The notes under the pieces are model-generated. The model was given only the letters and a program-made list of their open reading frames with translations, was not told the DNA's origin and searched no databases. The position numbers and the translations under genes are program-made. Positions 51,668-59,397 of a stretch of DNA of 64,000 bases are shown one piece after another. The stretch is from the NCBI GenBank assembly GCA_965208015.1, contig OZ242309.1:1550001-1614000 (forward strand). The letters run 5' to 3'. Source of the stretch: Bin87 sp965208015 (GTDB lineage: Bacteria > Chloroflexota > Dehalococcoidia > Lucifugimonadales > UBA3495). Positions within the stretch are counted from its first letter, which is position 1. Each line of letters opens with the position of its first letter.

Positions 51668-52102
51668 CTATTCTGATCGGCCGGCTAGAATGCCGGCCAG
51701 TTCCGGGGTGACCGTCACTCCTCGTGCTTCCAATTCACGTTGAATGCGCTCTCGCTCCGCAAGACGGCCCTCTTCACGGCCCTCTTTGCGGCCCTCCTCG
51801 AGACCCTCTTCCCGGCCCATCAGCCGCCCTTGTTTTACGGCCCTTTTTTCCACGAATTCTTTGGCGGCGAAAAACATTACCCAAACTCCGTAAAGCACTA
51901 TTGATGTCGGAAACAACAGCAGCGTGGCGACGATTATCACACCGTCATCTTTACTGGCCAGCGCACCCAAGTGGCCCAGCAACGGGACACCTTGGCACCC
52001 CTGGCAGCCGGTCACCAGGACCGAAATCAACATGCTGACGCTGATTGATACTGCCCCGTCAAAGAATCTCCACGTTGGTCGGCTGCTTTCGTTGTCTCGC
52101 AT
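51668..52102 (-). CDS. membrane protein with EGR-repeat tail, second family member
   Basis: A 144-residue protein with two hydrophobic segments (DGAVSISVSMLISVLVTGC, VIIVATLLLFPTSIVLYGVW) followed by a charged helix (GREEGLEEGRKEGREEGRLA) and a short globular end (ARGVTVTPELAGILAG). The plan matches the gene at 38605-39237: membrane anchor, EGR repeat, short tail. It follows the amidase by 47 bases of upstream sequence on the same strand. Function is unknown. Confidence 0.6.
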   Translation of the reverse strand: MRDNESSRPTWRFFDGAVSISVSMLISVLVTGCQGCQGVPLLGHLGALASKDDGVIIVATLLLFPTSIVLYGVWVMFFAAKEFVEKRAVKQGRLMGREEGLEEGRKEGREEGRLAERERIQRELEARGVTVTPELAGILAGRSE

Positions 52103-52310
52103 TCTACCATCCTTGCCGCAATAGTCCGGGATTACTCGATCACCTCACCGGACGGCAACATTACCATACTGCTTTTACCGTCACCGTTCGTCGGCCATTT
52201 CGATGCGTTAGGGAACCGCGCATTGCGATCCGGGCGCGGCCCGTGAACCGCCATGGTGTATAGTGGGCCGTCACCATCGACCAACCCCACGCCAGTCGTG
52301 TCGCGCCACC

Positions 52311-53318
52311 ATGACCACCGTCGGAATCATCGCCAATCCCGCCGCCAGCAAGGACATACGGCGTCTGGTGGCCCAGGGTCGGGTAGTGCCCGATTGGGAA
52401 AAGGTCAACACCGTGCGCCGCGCTCTGATCGGCCTGCAATCCACTGACGTGACCCGTGTGATTGCCATGCCCGACAGCGGCAACCTGTGCCGCCGCGCCG
52501 CCGACGATTCCAGCATCTCCCTGCCCCTGGAAATGTTGCCCATGTCGCCCCTTTACACTGAGGGCGACACCACCCGCGCCGCCGCCATGATGGCCCAGAT
52601 GGGCGTCGGTTGCTTGATCACCCTGGGCGGCGACGGCACCAACCGGGCCGTGGCGGTGGGCACCAATCAGATACCGCTGGTCGCCATTTCCACCGGCACC
52701 AACAACATCTTCCCGGTCATGGTGGAGGGCACTCTGGCCGGCATCGCCGCCGGCCTGGTCGCATCCGGTCACATGCAACCCACCGACACCTCGGTGGTCA
52801 GCAAGACCCTGCAAATCCACGTCAATGGCGAGTTCCGTGACCTCGCCCTGGTCGATGTGGCTATCTCCCGGGAGCGCTACGTCGCCACGCGGGCGATCTG
52901 GGACCTGGACACCGTCCACGAGGTCTTCCTCACTCGCGCCGAACCCGGCGGCATCGGTTTGTCATCCGTGGGCGGCCGCCTCCATCCCCTGTCCATCGGC
53001 GACGTCGGGGGCCTGCGCTACGTGCTGGCGCGCGGTGGAGCGGACGCCGACCCTCCGCCGCAGGATACCGTCATCGCGCCCGTGGCTCCCGGCATCGTTG
53101 AGCCGGCGTCCATAGCGTCGTGGGAACTGCTCCAGGAGGGAATTCCCGTGGCGCTGGAACCCCGCTACTGCACCGTGGCGCTGGACGGCGAACGTTCGCT
53201 GACGCTGACCCCCGAGGACACTGCGGAGATAGTGCTGGCCCGAAACGGCCCCCCGGTGGTGTTGGTCCAGCGCACCCTGCGCCGCGCCGCCCAACTCGGA
53301 TTGTTCAACCTGCCCTGA
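52311..53318 (+). CDS. ATP-NAD kinase-like protein (AcoX-type)
   Basis: A 335-residue protein with an NAD kinase/diacylglycerol-kinase fold. It has GIIANPAASKDIRRL, the nucleotide-binding LITLGGDGTNRAV and VAISTGTNNIFPVM. The length and C-terminal part match the AcoX-like (acetoin catabolism protein X) branch more than housekeeping NadK. The start at 52311 (MTTVGIIANP) is chosen because upstream codons lack homology. Its stop overlaps the next gene (TGATG). Confidence 0.75.
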   Translation: MTTVGIIANPAASKDIRRLVAQGRVVPDWEKVNTVRRALIGLQSTDVTRVIAMPDSGNLCRRAADDSSISLPLEMLPMSPLYTEGDTTRAAAMMAQMGVGCLITLGGDGTNRAVAVGTNQIPLVAISTGTNNIFPVMVEGTLAGIAAGLVASGHMQPTDTSVVSKTLQIHVNGEFRDLALVDVAISRERYVATRAIWDLDTVHEVFLTRAEPGGIGLSSVGGRLHPLSIGDVGGLRYVLARGGADADPPPQDTVIAPVAPGIVEPASIASWELLQEGIPVALEPRYCTVALDGERSLTLTPEDTAEIVLARNGPPVVLVQRTLRRAAQLGLFNLP

Positions 53319-54061
53319 TGCTCTTCGGTTGGGAGCTCGCTGTCATCCTGGCGGCGTTGCTGCTGGGATCCTTCGTCTTCAGCGCCGTCGGTTTCGGCAT
53401 GGCGTTGGCCATGGCCCCGATCCTCCTGCTGATACTGGCCCCGCGCCAGGTAGTGGTGCTGTCCAACGCGATGATCGTCGTGGCGACGGTGTTGATTCTG
53501 TTCCAGACGTGGCGGGCGTTTCGCTGGCGGCAGTCGTGGCTGTTCATCGTATCCGGCCTGCCGCCGGTGCCCCTGGGGGTGCTGCTGCTGAGCGTCGCCG
53601 CGCCCACCGCGCTCCGACTATCCATCGTGAGCCTGATCCTGGTGATCGCCTTGCTTACCCTGTTCAACGTGCAGATTCCCGCCGCCCGCACCCGGTGGGC
53701 CGCCATCGGCTTCGGCTTCACCACCACGCTGCTGACCACTACCCTGAGCATCGGCGGGCCGGTAGCCGGCATCTACGCCATTGAGCAGGACTGGCCCCGG
53801 GAGACCATGCGCGCCACCCTGGCGGTGTATTTCCTGGCGGCCGGCGTGCTGGGATTGGCGCTGTACTACGTGGTCGGGCTGATCCCCCAGGACGTGGAAA
53901 TGGAGATGGCGGTAGGCATCCCGGTAGTCGTGATCGGTTCGACACTGGGCGGGTGGCTGGCCCGCCGCATGAGCCTGCGCATCTTTCGCTACGCCGTGCT
54001 TTTCGTCATCATTGGCGGCAGCGCGTCGCTGCTGATTCGGGAAACGGTGAGATTGATCTAG
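53318..54061 (+). CDS. TauE/SafE-family sulfite exporter-like permease
   Basis: A 247-residue membrane protein with about eight helices of the TauE/SafE (DUF81) family, which exports sulfite, sulfonates or related anions. The family repeat is seen in GSFVFSAVGFGMALAMAPIL and its second-half copy TTTLLTTTLSIGGPVAGIYA. The ATG shares one base with the stop of the NAD-kinase-like gene, so they are translationally linked. The transported anion is not known. Confidence 0.8.
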   Translation: MLFGWELAVILAALLLGSFVFSAVGFGMALAMAPILLLILAPRQVVVLSNAMIVVATVLILFQTWRAFRWRQSWLFIVSGLPPVPLGVLLLSVAAPTALRLSIVSLILVIALLTLFNVQIPAARTRWAAIGFGFTTTLLTTTLSIGGPVAGIYAIEQDWPRETMRATLAVYFLAAGVLGLALYYVVGLIPQDVEMEMAVGIPVVVIGSTLGGWLARRMSLRIFRYAVLFVIIGGSASLLIRETVRLI

Positions 54062-54083
54062 GGGCGGGTATGCGACCCGCCCC
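54061..54083. terminator. strong hairpin between convergent tauE-like gene and trxB
   Basis: A 9-bp perfect GC stem GGGGCGGGT/ACCCGCCCC with loop ATGCG, starting at the last base of the tauE-like stop. There is no T-run on either side. Its position between convergent genes suggests bidirectional termination. Confidence 0.55.
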
Positions 54084-54119
54084 TGCCATCTGCTTCCGCA
54101 GCTGATGTCATTCTGCCGC

Positions 54120-55040
54120 TTACGACGATAGATCGTGAAAAGCGGCCAGCGCGGCCGTGATCCCGTCCCCAACCGCGGCGCCCAGCTGCCTCGTGGATTC
54201 CGCCCGCGCGTCGCCGCACACGTAGACCCTGGGGATGTTGGTCCTCATGTGCAGGTCGCCGTGGATGTGGCCCAGTTCGTCCATATCCAGCTGCTCTTTG
54301 AAGGCCTCGGTGTTGGGATGGAAGCCGACGTAGACGAAAGCGGCGGCGGTGGGATAGTCATATACCTCTTCAGTCTTCAGGTTCTTGACCCGGGCCGCTT
54401 CCAGCACGTCGTTGCCGACAAACTCCTCGACCACGTGGCTCCACAGCCATTTGTATTTCGGATTGGAGAAGGCACGATCCTGCAGCACCTTGGTGGCGCG
54501 AAGCTCGTCCCGGCGGTGGATGATCGTCACTGAGTTGCAGATGCCGGTCAGGTAGTAGCTCTCGTCCATGGCGGAGTCGCCGCCGCCGACAACAACCACG
54601 TCCTGCCCCCGGAAGAAGTTCCCGTCGCAGACCGCGCAATACGAAACGCCGCGTCCGCCGAACTCGTCCTCGCCGGGCACCCCCAGCTTGTTGTGCGAAC
54701 CGCCGGTGGCGATTATCAGCGCCCGCGCCGTGAAGTCCCCCTCGGAAGTCCGCACGAGTTTCCGATCTTCGTACAGGTTTTCCACGCCCTCGACCTCGGC
54801 AAACTCCATCTTGGCTCCGAAGCGCTCGGCCTGGTTGTACATCTCATCCGCCAGCGCCATCCCCTTCACGCCATCCCGGAAGCCGGGATAGTTCTCGATA
54901 TCGTCGGTGATCAGCAACTGCCCGCCCGGCCCGATGCTTTCAATCATCAGCGTGCTGAGCATCGCGCGGGTCGAGTAGAGCCCGGCCGAAAGGCCGGCGG
55001 CCCCGGCGCCGAGGATCACAACGTCGTAGTCGTTGGACAT
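54120..55040 (-). CDS. trxB: thioredoxin reductase
   Basis: A 306-residue flavoprotein that reduces thioredoxin with NADPH. The FAD motif VVILGAGAAGLSAGLYS is at the N-terminus, the redox-active disulfide is CAVC (GVSYCAVCDGNFF), the NADPH motif is VVVVGGGDSAMDE and the C-terminal FAD segment is VYVCGDARAESTRQLG. The length is normal for low-molecular-weight TrxB. The epimerase gene ends 16 bases upstream. Confidence 0.93.
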   Translation of the reverse strand: MSNDYDVVILGAGAAGLSAGLYSTRAMLSTLMIESIGPGGQLLITDDIENYPGFRDGVKGMALADEMYNQAERFGAKMEFAEVEGVENLYEDRKLVRTSEGDFTARALIIATGGSHNKLGVPGEDEFGGRGVSYCAVCDGNFFRGQDVVVVGGGDSAMDESYYLTGICNSVTIIHRRDELRATKVLQDRAFSNPKYKWLWSHVVEEFVGNDVLEAARVKNLKTEEVYDYPTAAAFVYVGFHPNTEAFKEQLDMDELGHIHGDLHMRTNIPRVYVCGDARAESTRQLGAAVGDGITAALAAFHDLSS

Positions 55041-55056
55041 CTGGGGAATACCTCCT

Positions 55057-56106
55057 TCACCTGTTGGATCCGTTGCCGGCTGCTTGCGCCGGGTTGGCGC
55101 GATGGCGTCGGCGCTCCGGCGTAGGGTTCACACGGTTGGCGCGATGCGATAATGAAATTCTGACGTACTCCACGGAACGCCGCATGCCCTCTCGCAACGG
55201 CACTTGCGGCCTCCATCCCAATTCTTCCGCCGCGCGCGTGGAGTCCAAAGCGATGCGGAGCACATCCCCGGTGCGTCGGGGTCGATAGTCCGGCTCCTCG
55301 TCGAATTCGGTTATTTCCTGGAGCATCTCGTAGATTCGCGCTACGCTCACTGGCTGCCCGGTGCCGATGTTGTAAGTCCTGCCATGTCCCCGGTTGATGG
55401 CCGCCAGGTTGGCCTGAACCACGTCCAGCACGTAGACGAAATCGCGTTCCTGGAGGCCGTCACCGAAGATCTGCGGCCGACGCCCGTTCAGCATCATCCC
55501 GGTGAAGATTGCAACGACGCCAGCCTCGCCATCGGGATTTTGCCCCGGCCCATAAACGTTGGCGAGCCGGAGGATCGTGTAATCCAAGCCGTAGGTCCTG
55601 CTGAAAAGCTCCAGATACTGCTCGCCGACGTACTTGGACAGGGCATAAGGAGTCAGCGGGTTAACCGGCGTATCCTCGTCGCAGGGTATCGTCTCCGGGT
55701 CGCCGTAGATCGCGCCGCCGGTGGACGAAAATATGAACTTCTCCACCCCTTCCGCAGCCGCGGCTGCAATCAGCCGGATCGTGCCCATCACGTTGGCGTC
55801 GGCATCGGCCACCGGATCAATGGCCGACTGGCGGACGCTGCTCTGGGCCGCCAGGTGAAACACAATCTCCGGTCGTTCCCGCTGGATGATTTGATTCAGC
55901 CGCACGTCGTTCAGGTCGGCGTGGTAAAAAGTCGTCCCGTGGCTTACGTTGCGCAACTGGCCGCTGCTGAGGTTGTCCACCACCGCCACGTCATAGCCGC
56001 TATCCAGCAGCCCGTCCACCAAGTGCGAACCGATAAATCCGGCCCCGCCGGTAACTAGCGCTTTGGTCCGTCGTGTCAACTTGTTGCGTCCGTTGCGTTC
56101 GATCAT
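55057..56106 (-). CDS. NAD-dependent nucleotide-sugar epimerase/dehydratase
   Basis: A 349-residue extended short-chain dehydrogenase, GalE/WcaG-like. The Rossmann motif is ALVTGGAGFIGSHLVDGLLD, Ser-Ser-Thr with the catalytic YALSK (YxxxK) follow, then LRLANVYGPGQNPDGEAG. It would convert a UDP- or dTDP-sugar for cell-surface glycans. The C-terminal 40 residues are Arg/Asn-rich low complexity. ATG 56106 is preferred over a start 19 codons upstream. It lies 16 bases before trxB. Confidence 0.85.
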   Translation of the reverse strand: MIERNGRNKLTRRTKALVTGGAGFIGSHLVDGLLDSGYDVAVVDNLSSGQLRNVSHGTTFYHADLNDVRLNQIIQRERPEIVFHLAAQSSVRQSAIDPVADADANVMGTIRLIAAAAAEGVEKFIFSSTGGAIYGDPETIPCDEDTPVNPLTPYALSKYVGEQYLELFSRTYGLDYTILRLANVYGPGQNPDGEAGVVAIFTGMMLNGRRPQIFGDGLQERDFVYVLDVVQANLAAINRGHGRTYNIGTGQPVSVARIYEMLQEITEFDEEPDYRPRRTGDVLRIALDSTRAAEELGWRPQVPLREGMRRSVEYVRISLSHRANRVNPTPERRRHRANPAQAAGNGSNR

Positions 56107-56190
56107 CCTGATCGCAAATCCTCTGCTATCGTAATTCAAACCGCAGTGACCGGCAACTGACACCGCCGTGTAGCCAGGGCCAATCTCGCC

Positions 56191-56220
56191 TTGACACCCT
56201 CCGCCGATCCAACCTATAAT
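56191..56220 (+). promoter_or_regulatory. consensus promoter giving a leaderless mRNA
   Basis: A perfect TTGACA (56191-56196) and perfect TATAAT (56215-56220) are separated by 18 bases, and the ATG at 56229 lies 8 bases after the -10 box. Transcription should start at the A of the start codon, leaving no room for a Shine-Dalgarno sequence. Confidence 0.75.
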
Positions 56221-56228
56221 CAGAATAT

Positions 56229-57050
56229 ATGTTCGCCCTAGCCGACATCATCGCCCAGGAAACCCAGGATGGCCGGCTCATCGTCCGCTTCCTCATCTCC
56301 ACCATGCACGGCGAACTCCCCGACTCCCAACCTTGCCACCGTCTCGACGCCGCCCGGCTCCTCGTCAAACTCGGCTTCGAACCCGCCAAGGCTGTCATCG
56401 ACCAATCTGCACCGCGGCGCTCCCCTCAACCCCATCCGCGCTCCCAGCCGCCGGCCGAATCAGAACCCGACAACTCGGCGCACCGCATCCGTTCTGCCTT
56501 CGCCGAAATCGTCCGCGAGGAAACCGACCACGGCCGCGCTGCCGTCCGCTTCCTCGTCGACGCCATGCAGGGCCAACTCCCCGACTTCAAACCCTGTCAC
56601 CGCCTCTCCGCGGCGAAGGAACTCCTCCGCCTCGGCTTCAACCACGATCCCGAAGATCCGGGCCAGGACGCCGGGGAAGCAACCCCGGCCGAGCCCGAAC
56701 CTGATCCCGCTGAGATCGAGGCCCGCCGCCGTCTTGCCGAGGACATCGAATTCAGCCGGCACGGCCCCGTGTACTACGCCAGCTATTCCTACCCCTGTCT
56801 TTGCGAAGACCGCCGCCACGACTGCAACGGCAATCCCCTCAGCGACCAGGAACTCGAAAAAGCCGCCCGAAAGTCCCCCGCCAAACCTCTCTTTATCCAC
56901 GATCTTGCTGAAATGGACACCTTCACCGCCCGTTACGCCGATTACCTGGCGCGCCATAACGCCGAAAACCCTGATAACCCCATCGACTTCAATCTAATCC
57001 AACCCAACCTCATGCCCGATCATCTCCTTCACCGCGCCCGTGGCCCCTAG
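56229..57050 (+). CDS. hypothetical protein with an internally duplicated helical domain
   Basis: A 273-residue soluble protein. Two homologous helical units of about 45 residues occur near residues 6-50 (IVRFLISTMHGELPDSQPCH) and 92-136 (AVRFLVDAMQGQLPDFKPCH), joined by a Pro/Ser-rich linker. A third section (VYYASYSYPCLCEDRRHDCN) contains four Cys and may bind metal. A recognisable family is not assigned, although the repeat unit recalls helical DNA-binding modules of terminase-like proteins. It has a strong consensus promoter and no leader. Confidence 0.6.
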   Translation: MFALADIIAQETQDGRLIVRFLISTMHGELPDSQPCHRLDAARLLVKLGFEPAKAVIDQSAPRRSPQPHPRSQPPAESEPDNSAHRIRSAFAEIVREETDHGRAAVRFLVDAMQGQLPDFKPCHRLSAAKELLRLGFNHDPEDPGQDAGEATPAEPEPDPAEIEARRRLAEDIEFSRHGPVYYASYSYPCLCEDRRHDCNGNPLSDQELEKAARKSPAKPLFIHDLAEMDTFTARYADYLARHNAENPDNPIDFNLIQPNLMPDHLLHRARGP

Positions 57051-57129
57051 CCGCGGTATGATCAACCCCTGGAACCCAGGTGCGCCGCCCCCGGTTGTGG
57101 TTTAATGCGCAGCCAAAGGGAGGTGCCTC

Positions 57130-57804
57130 ATGGCCAAGAAAAAGGGTTCCGCTCTGTTGATCGTCTTCACCGACGTCGACATTGAGAACGACGCCGAATT
57201 TAATGCCTGGTACAACGAAGAACACGTACCGGAACGCCTCAGCGCTCCCGGGTTCCTGGACGCCGCCCGCTACGAAGCCTTGCGCGGCGGGCCGCGATAC
57301 CTGGCGGTCTACGAGTTAGAGTCCGTCGATGCCCTGCAAACCGACGAATACCTGCGCATGAGCCAGAACCCGACGGAGTGGACCAGGCGCATGTCGCCCA
57401 ACGTGGTCGGCCGAGGCACCGTGCGCCTCGCCTGCACTCAGATCTATCCCGAGGAAAGCGACCCGCACACCTTGGGCAGAGGCATGGCCCCCGCCTTGCA
57501 GATCGGACGCATGGACGTGCCGGCCGACATCGAAGCCAAGTACAACGAGTACTACGACACGGTGCGCACGCCGGCCAACTTGCAGATTCCCGGTTGCCTC
57601 CACGTCCGCCGGTACCACGCTGTGGAAGGCGCTCCCAAGTACCTGACGATGTACGAGTTCGAGCACGAAAAGGTGCCGGAAACCCTGGCCTGGGAGAACC
57701 AGCGCCGCCAGGACACCATGCACGAGTACATCGGCGGCTCCTACGGCCATGCCCCCGGCTCTCCGGGAGTGTACCGTCGCGTCCAGCCGCCCCGCGCCTT
57801 TTGA
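57130..57804 (+). CDS. DUF4286-family protein with tandem ferredoxin-like domains
   Basis: A 224-residue protein with two related halves: WYNEEHVPERLSAPGFLDAA with YLAVYELES, and YNEYYDTVRTPANLQIPGCL with YLTMYEFEH. Both show the dimeric alpha/beta-barrel pattern of DUF4286/EthD-like proteins, often found with degradative monooxygenases. GGGAGG lies upstream of the ATG. The flavin monooxygenase gene follows by about 87 bases, in the same direction, and the two may act together. No catalytic residues can be named with confidence. Confidence 0.75.
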   Translation: MAKKKGSALLIVFTDVDIENDAEFNAWYNEEHVPERLSAPGFLDAARYEALRGGPRYLAVYELESVDALQTDEYLRMSQNPTEWTRRMSPNVVGRGTVRLACTQIYPEESDPHTLGRGMAPALQIGRMDVPADIEAKYNEYYDTVRTPANLQIPGCLHVRRYHAVEGAPKYLTMYEFEHEKVPETLAWENQRRQDTMHEYIGGSYGHAPGSPGVYRRVQPPRAF

Positions 57805-57890
57805 CCCACAAAACGATTGCGCCGGCCTGCATGTTAGAATGGCGCATCCAGCGACCTTGATTTTCCCATCGCCATTTGAGGAGGCAATTG

Positions 57891-59057
57891 ATGAGTGCAC
57901 CCGCCCGCATGAAATTTGGCGTGTTTATGGCTCCGTTCCACCGGGTCGGCGAGAATCCGACGCTGGCCCTAGAGCGTGACCTCGAGCTCCTCCAGTGGCT
58001 GGATCACCTGGGCTACGACGAAGCCTGGATCGGCGAGCACCACAGCGCCGGGTGGGAGACCATCGCCTCGCCGGAAGTGTTCATGGCCACCGCCGCCGAG
58101 CGCACCCGCAACCTGCGCCTGGGCACCGGCGTGGTCAGCCTCCCCTATCACCATCCCTACATGGTCGCCAACCGCATGGTCCTCCTGGACCACCTCACCC
58201 GCGGGCGCGTGATGCTGGGCGTTGGGCCCGGCGCCCTGGCCTCCGACGCCTACATGTTCGGCATCGATCCGGCGCGGCAGCGCGAGATGATGGACGAGTC
58301 CCTGGGCGCGATCAAACGCCTGATGGACAGCGATGAGCCCTACACCTACGAAAGCGACTGGTTCGAGCTGCATGACGCCCATCTGCAATTGCGCCCGTAC
58401 CAGCAGCCCTTCCCTCTGGTCGTTGCGTCGGTCCAGTCACCGGCCGGCGTGACCACGGCGGGCAAGTACGGCGCCGGTGTCATCTCCCTCAGTGTCCCCC
58501 GCGACATGGTGCGTTCCACCAGCCTCAAAGACCAGTGGGCCATCGCGGAGGAAACCGCCGCCGAGCACGGCCAAACCGTCAAGCGCGAAGAATGGCGCCT
58601 GTCCGTGGGCGTCCACCTGGCCGAATCCAAAAAGCAGGCCCAGGAGGACATCCGCGAAGGCTCCGCTCGCGTCGTCACCGAATACTTCGGCAATACCCTC
58701 GGCCATGAGGTCCCGGACGTGCCCCGAGACCAGATCGTCGACTTCATGACCGACAACAAGCAGTGGATCGTCGGGACTCCAGACGACTGCATCCAGCGCA
58801 TCAACGAGCTCCAGGAACTGTCTGGAGGTTTCGGCGGACTGCTGGTCCGGGTGGAGGACTGGGCCCCCCGCGACAAGCTCCATCGTTCCTACGAGCTGCT
58901 GGCCCGGTACGTCATGCCCCAATTCCAGGGCAGCCTGTCCGGCATCCAGACTTCCCAGCAGTGGGCGTCGAACCTCCGCGAAACGCTCCAGGTCAACCGA
59001 CGCGCCGGACTCGACCGCGCCACTCAGGCTTACGAGGAGAGCCGCCAGCGCAGTTGA
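57891..59057 (+). CDS. luciferase-like (LLM class) flavin-dependent monooxygenase
   Basis: A 388-residue bacterial-luciferase-family oxygenase that uses reduced flavin and O2. Family marks are MKFGVFMAPFHRVGENPT, DEAWIGEHHSAGWETIASPE, RLGTGVVSLPYHHPYMVANR and RVMLGVGPGALASDAYMFGI. ATG 57891 follows GGAGG at the correct distance, and an upstream TTG overlaps that site. It is near the limonene-1,2-monooxygenase group by eye, but the substrate is unknown. This family is abundant in SAR202-type Chloroflexota. Confidence 0.88.
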   Translation: MSAPARMKFGVFMAPFHRVGENPTLALERDLELLQWLDHLGYDEAWIGEHHSAGWETIASPEVFMATAAERTRNLRLGTGVVSLPYHHPYMVANRMVLLDHLTRGRVMLGVGPGALASDAYMFGIDPARQREMMDESLGAIKRLMDSDEPYTYESDWFELHDAHLQLRPYQQPFPLVVASVQSPAGVTTAGKYGAGVISLSVPRDMVRSTSLKDQWAIAEETAAEHGQTVKREEWRLSVGVHLAESKKQAQEDIREGSARVVTEYFGNTLGHEVPDVPRDQIVDFMTDNKQWIVGTPDDCIQRINELQELSGGFGGLLVRVEDWAPRDKLHRSYELLARYVMPQFQGSLSGIQTSQQWASNLRETLQVNRRAGLDRATQAYEESRQRS

Positions 59058-59191
59058 TTGTGTGTCTGCGGCATTGCAAGACCGTGCGGGGGTGGCCAGT
59101 TGGGTCGCCCCTGCTGTTTTCGGACCGTGAACTCCCAAGGCCCCACTGCCGCCGCGCCAAGACGATTGCAAAGTGGTTGCCGACGGAAATC

Positions 59192-59300
59192 GTCTGAATC
59201 AGGATTTACCGGATTAGAGGATTTTCTGGATTAGGCGCTCTTTTCCAGAGGGCGGTTCCAATCCTGGCAATCCCGTAATCTTGAAAATCCTGATTCAGAC
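59192..59300. repeat. 109-bp hairpin element with perfect 16-bp ends
   Basis: GTCTGAATCAGGATTT (59192-59207) and its exact complement (59285-59300) bound an A+T-richer interior that itself holds repeated GGATTA/AATCC motifs. It occupies most of the 340-base gap between the monooxygenase and pyk. It looks like a small dispersed inverted-repeat (MITE-like) element, although no other copy was found in this window. Confidence 0.65.
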
Positions 59301-59327
59301 AATTGCCTGGCCGCCTCGCGTATCAAT

Positions 59328-59358
59328 ATGACGACCTAATCCGACGCCGGGTTATAAT
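59328..59358 (+). promoter_or_regulatory. pyk promoter
   Basis: A perfect TATAAT (59353-59358) with a modest upstream ATGACG (59328-59333, spacer 19) lies 40 bases before the pyk ATG. AGAGGT near 59383 could serve as the ribosome-binding site. Confidence 0.45.
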
Positions 59359-59397
59359 GGGTCAAAGATAGAGGCCCATGGAGCAGAGGTAGATGTT

